Positions 13,518 through 25,011 of a stretch of 64,000 nucleotides of DNA are shown here, in pieces. Location of the stretch: positions 506,839,803-506,903,802 of the forward strand of contig OY856409.1 in NCBI GenBank assembly GCA_963693085.1, given 5' to 3'. This DNA comes from Alisma plantago-aquatica. Its lineage: Eukaryota > Streptophyta > Magnoliopsida > Alismatales > Alismataceae. The notes beneath the pieces are model-generated. The model was not told where the DNA came from. It did not search any database and saw only the letters and a list, made by a program, of their open reading frames with translations. The position numbers and the translations under genes are program-made. How positions within the stretch are numbered: position 1 is the stretch's first letter; each line of letters opens with the position of its first letter.

Positions 13518-13625
13518 AGATAAGGGTAGATATGAAAACTTGGGCAGATGGTTCTCTCACAGGGGTGGTGCCTCATTCTCCTTGTTTGCAGCAACCTTCA
13601 GAGCCTCTAGGATTGCTTCAAAATC

Positions 13626-15131
13626 TTAAGTACCTCTTTGCCGATGACTTCTTCGTGTACCCTCCAAGTTCAATTTTGTCGAACCAGGCCTTTTCATCCT
13701 CGTGCCGCTTCCTTTAAACATCTTCCCAATCTTAGACTTGTTGAGGTTTTTATTTTTCTTTGAAGATGTTTGCATGACAGGGGATTCACTTCCAGTTTGA
13801 TCTCCTGGCTTCGATGTATCTTCTATAATAGAATCTTCAGGTATTGCGAATATTTCAACTACTTCATCAATATCCGGGTTAGCCATTGTATGATCCTTGG
13901 TGTTCTTGTTCTGTCCGTCAATTTCCTGATTTCTACTGTGAGATTTTGATTCATTTGTGACATCTTTGAGTGCCCCCACCTTCTGTTCTATGGTTTCTAT
14001 GTTTTTTGTGTTTATCTTCTTCCTCCAGACTTTGGCTGTTCTGTTTGCTTCTTCGTTACTCATTTCAGTCGTGTTCTACGAACAACTGCCTTCTTCAGTC
14101 GCTGCAGTTCCATGATCTTCAGGAAGGTCGCCGTAACGATTCCTGGAGAAGCTTGGTTTAACAGGAGATTTGCATACTGGTTCTTTTCCCTATCGTCTGC
14201 GCCTATTCCGTTGGGTTTTCCACTGTGGTTCTTCAGAATTTGTGGAGATGGCGTTGTGAAGCGTAGGGTGCTCAGTCGTCTCGATATCTTCCTCATTCTG
14301 GTCACGAGCCGATTCATAGTGTTTTGATATATGACCCTCCTCCCCACACTTCGCACAAGCACATGGCAAGCCTTCATATTCAATCTCATAATCGATACCA
14401 TTGATTTGTATGTAAGGTGCCAATTGTTTCATGGTATCAATACCTATGGCCATTCTAGAAAATTTGCTCCGTGTCCTCTTGATTGTGTGCTCATCCACTT
14501 TGACCAATCGGCCCAGTGCCTTTCCTATACACTCGAACATGGTCTGGACATATAGGTGAAGTGAGAGATTCAGTATTTTCGTCCAACATACGATTTTCTT
14601 TGGAAGATCATTTGAAGGGATGAAGGATGGGTTCCAATGCCAGACTAACATGTTGCAACCAAACACTTTCCAAGATCCTCCCGTCATGGCCATTTCATAA
14701 TCTCTACAACAGGATAGTTGTATAACAAAGTGGTTTAGATCTAACTCATATATGTTGTATTTGCGAACCAGACTCCACATGGCTCTCAATCGGTCTCGTA
14801 GAGTCATGTATCCAACTTGGGTTCCCATTGCCTTAACTATAACATAATATTGCCAAGGTCTTATAAGGAAATCTTCCTCCATCAGATCAATGATAATGTC
14901 AGGCTTATTATCCAGAAAGCTCAGGCTTATTGCCTCCAGATTTAGATGCTCCTCAAACAACTTGTGCAGGAACAAATCTGATGTGCCTTGTTCGGTAGAT
15001 CTGTTTATAGAACGTGTGTTGTTTGCTGTCCAAGAATTATCACTTGACCGACGTTCATGTTGTCTGGTGGTATGAGGGTGTCCACGCAGCGGTGGAAAGG
15101 ATTCGTCTAGAAAGCTATTCCCATCCGTCAC
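13626..15131 (-). pseudogene. LINE-A ORF1: DUF4283 and zinc knuckle protein
   Basis: The first ORF of plant L1 elements encodes a nucleic-acid-binding, gag-like protein. The Met at 15131 opens a 313-codon frame with a DUF4283-like core (about residues 80-240: RPWQYYVIVKAMGTQVGY, RLRAMWSL, MTGGSWKVFG, LVWHWNPSF) and a zinc knuckle near residue 260 (CAKCGEEGHISKHY). In the knuckle the fourth ligand, normally Cys, is Tyr. A stop at 14190 is followed in another frame by a basic, Lys/Asn/Ser-rich tail (13626-14063). The whole is a broken ORF1. Confidence 0.8.
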
Positions 15132-15510
15132 ATAGGCGGCATCTCCTCTGTCATTGGTTCATCCTGTCTGCCAATGTACTTCCTTAAAGGTTTTACTAGA
15201 GGATCCCTTCAATCTGTCGTAATGGAATTCAAATCCCACTTGGGGTATGCTTAGTGTTTCCACCTCTGACTCCTTGAGAGTTGCCGCATCTGGTTCTACT
15301 GAAATTCTAGGGCTTTCTGATTGTCCCCTCACCTACCTTCCATCATGTTTTTTGCATCCACCACTGCCCCGATCTCCTGTTGTATCCTCTTCTTCTGCTA
15401 TGCGTGCGCCGCCATGACCCCCATGGTCGTCTGCCACTGCCTCTTTCCCTACGCCCCCATATTCATCCGCCGCCGCTTCTCTCCCCCCGTCCTCTTCCAT
15501 TCTCCCCTCG
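15132..15510 (-). other. LINE-A 5' leader
   Basis: The region between ORF1 and the target duplication is unusually pyrimidine-rich on the plus strand (several CCCCC and TCCTCTTCC runs near 15410-15508), so it is purine-rich in the transcript. Internal promoters of L1-type LINEs sit here. I see no ORF that extends ORF1. Confidence 0.5.
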
Positions 15511-17848
15511 AGTGGGAACTTCCGTTAAACAATATACTACATGAAAATTGGTTATCTTTAATTGCTTAGTATGCGACTACAAACCCTAAATTGTCTGTTT
15601 GATCTAAGTTGTTGCAAAATGACATGAAATGGAATCTTCCTTCGTTTGGATGAATTTCATATGATAAAATCATAATAGAAATGTATAAAATACATCCTAA
15701 TGAGAATTCACCAAGTATTCACAGAGGTTATAAGAGTAAATTTAATATAGGGAATTTGTCTATGACTGAAATTGCTGTATAATTAAATAGAGAAATTTGT
15801 TTATCACGATCCCCTTGGTTATGAATGATTTTTTAACTAAATTCATAGTGCATATATGTTATATACTATCTTGGATTTCATTTAAGATGAATAGTGTTTG
15901 TTTGATATATTAGTAAAGAGGGAAAAACCCTAGATGCGAGGAAAGTTGGATATTTGCGAATAGATATCATGAAATCCATTTGAATAGATTTTCTTGACAT
16001 GATAGACTTTATTTATTGAATTTTATTATTGATGCATGTTATCTCAGTGAATGGCATGGAAACCCAAATTCAGCTTAGTTCCAAGGTTTCATACATATAT
16101 TGATTTTATATGATTTGTTGATAGTAGTCTTCATTAAGTGAATGTTTATGTCGCATGAAATCCTTATGAGAGCCATGTGATAAGTAAATGAGGTAACTGA
16201 AACCCTAAGGATAGGGTGTTCAATGAATCAAGTATTTTGATATCAATGTTCTGAGTATGAGATGTGGTGATGCATAACTCAAGATTTGGGTTGAGGTGCA
16301 CGTTTTCCAAGAAAGTACAAATAATTTACATGTGCAAATGATGATTATTCGTATGTCAAGTAATTAACTCTTATCAGTGTATTAAGAAGTTCATTTGCAT
16401 GATTCTAGTGTATAAAGTATTAAGTGGACATATATTCTGTTATTTAAGAATTTTAGTCTGTATGTAGGTTTAAAATGTTGATTTCTCAATATATTACAGT
16501 GTTTTGAGTATATTGCTTTGCCAAGTTTAGAATGATATACATGTTGTGTTATAAACTTCAAATAAATATACAAGGTACCATAGAGATACCAGAGTCAAAT
16601 ATAAGTAAGAGAAAAGATACAATATAGTAAGAGCTTTCCAAGAATAATAAAATGATAGACTTAATAGCCCTGAACACTATAGATTCCCTATGAGAGGTCT
16701 GTGCCGTAGGGATGAAATGACCTAACCCTGGCAGTGTCCGGTATACGGGGGTCAGAATGTACTAACAGGTGGTACGAGGGACGAAGCCCTAGTGGAAGTC
16801 TCCTTAAAATACAGAATGTAGTGTCCAACATCAACCAGAGATCCTGGTGGCACTAGAGTACAGTAAAGCCAATATGTGGCTTGACTCTCTGCATGGGTGC
16901 TCAGGTTAGAGGAGGAGTCCAATTTTTACGGCATAATAGGCGAGCCGAGGCCAAAAAACCATTTTCCTATTGCAGACCAACGACGTAGTCATGCTTAGCA
17001 TTCCCCGATGTGTCAGCTAAGTCTTATACAGTGAGATCGTAGTTCGCTATGAGTCTTCATATGTAGAGTACACTGCATATGATCAGGGCATAAGCTAAAA
17101 TATGATAATATAAGTTTTAAAGAGTTTCTTATAAGTAAGAAAGGCTAAGAAAGATTCGACTGTTTCCCAGTAATTATTCTTTGTATGTTTCTGAACTATT
17201 AATTCTCTTCGAAATTAATCAAGCATGCTCATATATTGATTTACTCTTATTGATATCTAGAGTCAACTGCCATATTTATGACGGTAAATGATCAATCTCC
17301 TTAAAGATTACTACTTCTATAATTGATATCAGTTGCTCAAAAGTATATATGTAATTATATCGGTTCTTTAGACTATTTCTTTGAAGTACTCATTCACTGA
17401 GTGAGTAGGCTCACCCCTCTACTCACATTTTTTAGGGAAACCACATGGACTTGAAGAAGGTAAAAGAATCAGAGTATATCTACCACATGAGTTAAGTCTG
17501 AGTGTAGTTAAGTTCATTCGGTCCCTATCATTCTAGGTCCTAGTATAGATGTGAGAGTGTTATAAGTGATGTTTTGTATCTTTATTTTCTTAATAAGAGA
17601 GAATGTATCTGATTATCATCTCGTATGTACCTGAGAATGAATGTATGGATGTGTATTGTTTATGTTGAGATCAAATTAAAGTAATCAAAGTTTGATTCTC
17701 TTGTAAATTTGTTTATGTGATTGGATGCAAGAAAAACAAAGAGTTTGAAAAAGAAGAAAAAGTTAAGGGTGATCTTTGTATTACGTTAAATCCTCAATTT
17801 ATGCCCTAATCTCATGATTAATGGTAATTGTGAGATCGGGGTGTAACA
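15511..17848 (+). mobile_element. LARD-2 5' LTR, downstream part
   Basis: The LTR resumes after LINE-A with the second copy of AGTGGGAACTTCC and runs to ...GGGGTGTAACA at 17848, followed by the primer site. It matches 22690-25006 along its length. The two parts of the 5' LTR sum to about 3.4 kb once the LINE and duplicated target are removed. Confidence 0.85.
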
Positions 17849-20800
17849 ACTTTGGTATCAGAGCTTAGGCTGAGTTGTCAGGGACTATTAAGTTAGTAAG
17901 TTAGAGTCATAAGTGTGGCAGATAGGAGATGTTGTGATGTTAGATCTGGGGATTTGAGTATTTGGATATCCTGGCCCGGTATCTGAGTACTTGGATCAAC
18001 CAATATCAAGCTACTCTGTCTATTCTTTCATGTATACCCTGTCCAGGTATACAGTGGAAGGATGGTCTAGAGAGGAACCCTAGAAATATTAGGGTTAGAA
18101 ACAAGATAAGTAACATGAATTAAGAGCATAAATATAAAATGAGATAGAACTTTCATTTCATTTTGTTGTTTTATTGGAGATTAATAGAAATGCTCTTATA
18201 TGTTTGAATTCAGATATTCAGTGTTTTGAAATATATATGGGTCTTTAAGATTTGTTGTACACTATGCAGCTGTAGCATTTATTGATTAGATTCTTTGTAT
18301 CAAGTAGACTAGAAATGATATTTGAATGATCTTTCCTAAGTGGATAAGTTTTCTTCCACACATTTGAGATGAATAGGAGTTGAGTAATCCTGAGTAGCTC
18401 TTGGCTTCAGGACTGTAGGTTCGTCCTGGTCTAGCTGGCAGCATGCATTACTGGGATCTAATGACTCCTATTAGTAACATAACAAGAGTAAATTCTAGAT
18501 AGATTAGATCCAAATTCTAGTATGAATGTATATACTGTAAGATTTTGAAGTATAAGGGAAAGACTTGGATAGCTAAGAATCAATTGGAACTGATATCTGA
18601 GATCCATATGAGAAACCCTTGATTGGGAATAAAGGAACATGACATAAGGTTCAGATTAAGTTTAATTATTAGTATTATATGAATTCTAAAAATGAAATAT
18701 GGAAACGATATGAGAAAAGTATGTAAGGGGCCAAGATAGTAAGAATCAATCATGATGAATGTATTATATGACTGAGTACAATGTTTTTATGTACTCCAAA
18801 GAAAAGGGAAAATAGAAGAAAAGAGCTAAGTATACAATAAGTACATAGAAGTGAAAAGTCTTCAAAAGAGTTAAAGGGAAGAGAAATAGATGAGATGTAA
18901 ATCATAAGACTAGGATAAGAAACTTAGTTGAAACAAAGAGAAATGTTGAAAATAATGAGCTTGATTAAGGAATGAGGGATACGATATAATTGAGAGCATG
19001 GAATGCATACCTTTATTAGTAAGTTTAATACATTCATCCTTACTGGCTCTGGATTCTAAGTCTCTATAGAACAACAAACTAATTTCTAAAAGAAGAACAA
19101 AAGTGTAGCTAAATAAATGAATAAGTCATACAAAGGTAGACAATATTTAGGAAGGAAAAACTTGATTGAAAGAGAAATTATGTTACACCCATGCGTGAGC
19201 CATTTGATTTAAAATGAAGGATATGTAATGTATTAAACATGAGGTGATACTAGTAGAGAGATTATTGATTTAGAATTTCAACTTCACATTAGTAGAAGGA
19301 TAAAAGGAAATATATGCAACATGGTATACATGATCATACACATAAAAGAAGCAACATGATCATAAGAGAAAACTAAAAGTTAAAGATGACATGTGGAATA
19401 GTAGTATATGGTAAGGGGATTATGGAAAGTAAAGAAGGGTTTGAAACATAATGGAGTAATATAGATTATAAAAGAAAGAGGTTGCAAGATTCAAGAAAGT
19501 GCTAATTAGTTAAGTATCCTTGTTGATAATTAATTAAACCTACATACGAGAAATGCATTATTCAATGTTTGAAGATAAGAATTCTAAGTCTCAAAATCAT
19601 CTTCTCTTTCATATCTTCCTTAATGATATCAATGTGGTAATGAAGTGATAAGAAAATGAATCATATATGATGCATAAACACCGTGGTAGAGACATCTAGT
19701 GAATGTAATAATGACACACAATATGATGATGAAACCCTAGCAGGGTAATTGAGAATGTAATCTATCTGAATGGACAAGTAATAGAAAGTAAACTCAATCG
19801 ATAAGATAAAGAAGACTTTAGTAAAACTTGTGAGATCCAACATTTGAATTTCAAATTAAGGGACCAAAGTCACATCACAATAACGTCATGCTACTGATAA
19901 GGAGCAAACCCTAGAATGTTTAGAGTTGTAGTAGTTAATAGGATGTTACTAGTGATTTGACCTTGAATACTAGCATCTCTATAGAACAAGATCATGAGAT
20001 TTTCTCTATGAGAAGTAATCTAGCACTGATAGTAATCCAGGGTTTAAAGATTGCTAATCTGAAAGGTAGATAAACAATATGGAAATGATTCGAAGTAAAG
20101 AGTAAGATATAAATTTGAAATGCAACAAGTGTGTTTTGAACAAAAGGAGAAATACAATATGAGTGAAGTGCGATATGAATTAAATTTTTACAGTGATAGC
20201 AAGAATGATGAATAATCTATTTGTACCTTGTATGTTTCAATTTTAGGAATGTTTAATCTACATGATTAAAATGAGAATAATAAGTAGAAAAAAGTAAGTA
20301 GTTGTGAATGAGGAGAGAGATAAGAGAAAACAATGGCTTTTAGTAATATGTGAATTTGTTTTTAGAAGTATAATTTAATGAAGGTATATTAAGAGATGTA
20401 AATTGGTTCTACGTATGATTTCAGTGTACATGTGTAAGAAATATGTTAATTTTAGGTGTCTGATAGTTGTAGTCATTCATACCAGTAATCCATCTTAGTA
20501 TTGTACAATTGTGGGATGGTGATATGGGTCAAATGATGATAAAACAAATGGAGGGTTACCCTGAATAAGGTAGTCTTACCTATTTACTGATATGAATAGA
20601 AGGGATGATAACCATATTGTATTCATATCTAACCCTAATGAGGTATAGCTTGTTATACCTAGCTTTAATATAAATAAGTGATGGTAATTGGATATGAATA
20701 GTCCTTGAATGACTAATACAATCATGGAGTACTTTGTTACTATTGTTGAAACCCTAGTGTGCTATAACCCGATGGTTACACATTGAATTATGTGTGGGTT

Positions 20801-21637
20801 CATACTTGAGAATAATATGGAATGTGATGGTAATGCTTCACCTTATGCATCCATGATGCAATGGGGATGCCGTGAGTAGTATTGTACAATTGCTGTTGAG
20901 TCTAGTCTTCCAACTCAAGATTGTTTTGCTATTTGAGTAGCACAATACTAAAATTCAAAAGAACATGGTGAACTCTCTTTTGTGACTTAGAGGTAATACA
21001 TAAAAATAGTACATATTGAGACATATGAATTGATATAGTTGGATCAGATTATCAAAGTTGAGGTAACACCTCAAGAGTATTAAAAAATATGGAAATGGTT
21101 GTTTCTCTCTCTCTCTGCTATGATTGATTATGGCATAGAGAATTTGTTTGTTATCATTGAGAACTGTTTTAACATGTTGTGATTAGAAAAGAAATAAAGG
21201 AATTAACATTGAAAACTACAAGTATAAAATACAAGAATGTAATGACATGTAAGATTTCATAAGTTTAAAATAAACTTTGAATATACTTTGTTTGTGTATT
21301 TATGTTTCAGGGATGAAACTTTTTAAGGGGATGAGAATTGTAATGACCACATTTGTGCTTAATTGGTAAACTAGGGTTTACCAATTGAAATGGTTGTTTC
21401 TCTCTCTCTCTGCTATGATTGATTATGGCATAGATAATTTGTTTGTTATCATTGAGAACTATTTTAACATGTTGTGATTAGAAAAGAAATAAAGGACTTA
21501 ACATTGAAAACTACATTCAAGTATAAAATACAAGAATGTAATGACATGTAAGATTTCATAAGCTTAAAATAAACTTTGAATATACTTTGTTTGTGTATTT
21601 ATGGTTTGGGGATGAAACTTTTTAAGGGGGTGAGAAT
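17849..21637 (+). mobile_element. LARD-2 internal non-coding domain
   Basis: About 3.8 kb from the primer site to the polypurine tract, including a duplication of about 290 bp at its end. No retroelement protein motif appears in any frame, and the longest ORFs are about 60 codons. It matches 2912-6425 in reverse complement. The sharing of an interior without coding capacity shows that this was already non-coding in their common ancestor, not simply eroded. Confidence 0.8.
17853..17864 (+). other. LARD-2 primer binding site (tRNA-iMet)
   Basis: TGGTATCAGAGC begins five bases after the LTR end TAACA and is complementary to the 3' end of initiator-Met tRNA. It is the same site as in LARD-1. Confidence 0.9.
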
Positions 21638-21676
21638 TGTAATGCCCACATTTGTGCTTAATTGGTAAACTAGGGT
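21092..21676 (+). repeat. Tandem duplication of the polypurine tract / LTR junction
   Basis: A unit of about 290 bp occurs twice: about 21092-21381 and 21387-21676. Each unit begins GAAATGGTTGTTTCTCTC, contains the polypurine tract and ends about 43 bp inside the 3' LTR (TGTAATG at 21339 and again at 21638). LARD-1 has a single copy. The duplication leaves a false LTR start ahead of the real one. Confidence 0.85.
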
Positions 21677-24600
21677 TTACCTGAATGATTACATGCTTGA
21701 TAACATTGAACATCGTTTAGACTTGATTAATGATAGTAGATCAATTGTGATGTTTCAAACCTAAGAAGAAACTCTAACTATAATTTTAGTTTGAAGAAGT
21801 AGGGTTTGAGAAATGTTAACCCTAATCGACAAAAATTAGGGTTTTGATAGTACATGAATATGGAATTTGATCTGGATAGCAGTGTAGTAAATGATTTTTC
21901 ATATTTCTACAAATTTTTATTTTAATTGAATTTTGTATAATATATGGATACCTCGATAGTTATTATTGGAGAAAAATTTCAGAATATTTGAGTGTTCTTT
22001 GAATGTGGTTCTCAGTTGAACTATACTTCGACCAAAATACTGACGAAGTGCTTTTCAGCAGTGTAGTGTTATATTTTTAATTATTTATTGGTAACTCCAA
22101 ATGATCTTAAATTTTATATGGAGATCTGAAACTAAATCATAAACAACAAATAAATTTTTCATAATTTGTGGATGTGTTTAGTTCTTATCAGTAGATGAAT
22201 TACAGTAGTATTTTTATGATAGAAAATTCAGCTGAAATAAGAAAAAGTATAGTGAGGGGTCAATGTGCAATTGACCCAAGTAGCTCAATTGCTCTATATG
22301 GTCAACCTAACACCAAAGGAGCTCTCATAATTCATGATTCAATCCAGAGAAACAAAATCCTAGAGAGAGAGGGAGAGTTTGGGTTTGAGAGGAGAAAGTG
22401 ATGGAGATGCTGACCTAGGGTTTTGTGGTCCGAGGAATGATAAAATCATGTAAGTTTAGCTTCTTTGCATAGAATTTTAATGGTGAATATTCTCTCACAT
22501 TTCAAGATTCCATCCCTCCTCTGATTTGTTCCAAAATGGTATCAAAACTTCCCCTTTTCTGACTCTTTCTTCATAATCCCTCATTTTTAGGGTTTCCGAG
22601 TTGAAAGGAAGAAGAATCAGGTGAATTGGTAGGGATTTGATATGAGATCAAGATTTTTAGGGATGAGCTGCGTTTTTAAGGTGTTTTCACACATTATGGT
22701 GAGTGGGAACTTCCTTTAAATAGTATATTGCACGAAAATTGGTTAAATCATCCATAATTTTTAATTGCTTAGTATGCGACTACAAACCCTAAATTGTGTG
22801 TTTGATCTTAGTTGTTGCAAAATGACATGAAATGGAATCTTCCTAATGAATTTCAGATGATAAAATCATAATAGAAATGTATACAATACATCCTAATGAG
22901 AATTCCCCAAGTATTCACAGATGTTATAAGAGTGAACTGCAATATAGGGAATTTATCTATGACTGAAATTGCTGTATAATTAGATAGAGAAATTTGTTTT
23001 TCTAGATCCCCTTGGTTATGAATGATTGTTTATCTGAATTCATAATACATATATGCCAAATACTGTCTTGGATTTCATTGAAGGTGAATAGTGTTTGTTT
23101 GATATAAAGAGAGTAAAACCCTAGATGCGAGGAAAGTTGGATTTTTGCGAATAGATATCGTGAAATCCATTTGAACAGATTTTCTAGACGTGATGGACGT
23201 TATTTATTCAATTTTATTATTGATGCATGTTATCTCAGTGAATGACATGGAAACCCAAATTCAACTTACTTCTAAGGTTTCATACATATATTGATTTTAT
23301 ATGATTTTTTGATAGTAGTCTTTATTCAGTGAATGTTTATGTCGCATGAAATCCTTATGACAACCATGTGATAAGTAAATGAGGTAAATGAAACCCTAAG
23401 GATTTTTCTTAGTATGAGATGTGGTGATGCACAATTCAAGATTTGGGTTGAGGTGCACATTTTCCAAGAGAGTACAAATAATTTATAGGTGCAAATGATG
23501 ATTATTCGTATGTCAAGTAATTAACTCTTATCAGTGTATTAAGAAGTTCAATTGCATGATTCTATGTATAAAGTATCAAGTGGACATGTATTCTATTATT
23601 TAAGAATTTTAGTCTGCCTGCAGCTATAAAATGTTGATTTCTCAGTATATTACAATGTTTTGAGTATATTGCTGTGCCAAGTTTAGAATGATATACATAT
23701 TGTGTTATAAACTTCAAATAAATAGACACGGTACCATAGAGATACTAGAGTCAAGTGTAAGTAATGGAAAAGATGCAATATAGTAAGAGCTTTCCAAGAA
23801 TAATAAAATAATAGACTCAAGAGCCCTGAACACCATATATTTCCTATGAGAGGTATGCGCCGTAGGGATGAAACAACCTAACCCTGGTAGTGTCCAGTAT
23901 ACGGGGGTCGGAACATACTAACAGGTGGTACGGGAGACGAAGCCCTAGTGGAAGTCTCCTTAAAATACAGAATGTAGTGTACAACATCAACCAGAGATCC
24001 TGGTGGAACTAGAGTATAGTAAAGCCAATAGGTGGCTTGACTCTCCGCCTGTGTGCTCAAGTTAGAGGAGGAGTCTAGTTTTTATGGCATAATAGGTGTG
24101 CCAAGGCCAGAGAGCCATTTTCCTGTTGTAGACCAGCGACGTAGTCAGGCTTAGCATTCCTAGGTGTGTCAACTACGTCTTGTACGGTGAGATCATAGTT
24201 CTCTATGAGTCTTCATATGTGGAGTACACTGTATATGATTAGGACATAAGCTAAAATATGATACTATAAGGTTTAAAGAGTTTCTTATAAGTAAGAAAGG
24301 CTAAGAAAGATTTGAGTACAGTTTCCCAGTAATAATTCTTTGTATGTTTTTAAATTATTAGTTATCTTTGAAATTAATCAGACATGCTCCTATATTGATT
24401 CACTCTTGTTGATATCTAGAGTATCCTGCCATATTTATGATTGTAAATGATCAATCTCTTTAAATCTTACTACTGCTATAATTGATATCAGTTGCTTAAA
24501 AGTATATCTATAATTATATCAGTGCTTTAGAGTGTTTCTTTGAAGTACTCATTCACTGAGCGAGTAGGCTCACCCCTCTACTCACATTTTTAGGGAAACA

Positions 24601-25006
24601 ACGTGGACTTGAAGAAGGTCAAAGCAACAAAGTAGATCTACCACATGAGTTAAGTCTGAGTGTAGTTAGGTTTAGTTGGTCCCTGTCACTCTAGGTCCTA
24701 GTATAGACGTGAGAGTGTTATGAGTGATGTTTTGTATCTTTTTTTTCTTAATAAGAGAGAATGTATCTAATTATCATGTTGTATGTACCTGAGAATGAAT
24801 GTATGGATGTGTATCATTTATGTTGAGATCATATTAAAGTAATCAAAGTTTGATTCTCTTGCAAAGTTGTTTATGTGATTGGGTGTGAGAAAAACAAAGA
24901 GTTTAAAAAAGAAGAAAAAGTTAAGTGTGATATTTGTATTACGTTAAATCCTTAATTTATGCCCTAATATCATGATTAATGGTAATTGTGAGATTGGGGT
25001 CTAACA
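21638..25006 (+). mobile_element. LARD-2 3' LTR (uninterrupted)
   Basis: The only complete, uninterrupted LTR of the family in the window (3,369 bp). It begins TGTAATGCCC after AAGGGGGTGAGAAT and ends GGGGTCTAACA. No long ORF is present. Near 22695 it shows the empty target site of LINE-A. Confidence 0.85.
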
Positions 25007-25011
25007 AATGG
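25007..25011. repeat. LARD-2 target-site duplication, right copy
   Basis: AATGG, matching 8311-8315. The interrupted LARD-1 LTR resumes directly after it. Confidence 0.85.

Larger units (their letters stand above)
9391..15510 (-). mobile_element. LINE-A, near full-length plant L1-type retrotransposon
   Basis: A 6.1-kb minus-strand LINE inside the LARD-2 5' LTR. The low-coordinate end has an A tail (T run at 9393-9401), and both ends carry a perfect 13-bp target duplication. The order from 5' to 3' is a C-rich leader (15132-15510), ORF1 with a DUF4283-like domain and zinc knuckle, then ORF2 with APE endonuclease, reverse transcriptase, zf-RVT and RNase H. Several frameshifts and stops make it inactive. 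The C-rich leader suggests that little or nothing is missing at the 5' end. Confidence 0.9.
8316..25006 (+). mobile_element. LARD-2, complete non-coding LTR element
   Basis: A plus-strand element starting TGTAATG and ending TAACA, flanked by AATGG on both sides. Its parts are: 5' LTR 8316-17848 (interrupted by LINE-A), primer site 17853-17864, internal domain 17849-21637, polypurine tract about 21624-21637, 3' LTR 21638-25006. Without the LINE and its target duplication it is about 10.6 kb. The proportions (LTR about 3.4 kb, interior about 3.5 kb) resemble the LARD class described from Triticeae. Pairs of LTR bases differ at several percent by eye, so the insertion is not recent. Confidence 0.85.

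Noticed and set aside
22195..22401. 68-codon ORF at the LARD-2 3' LTR as a gene
   Set aside because: The corresponding positions in the other LTR copies (near 8870-9070 and, inverted, near 2170-2350) are interrupted, so the frame is not conserved.
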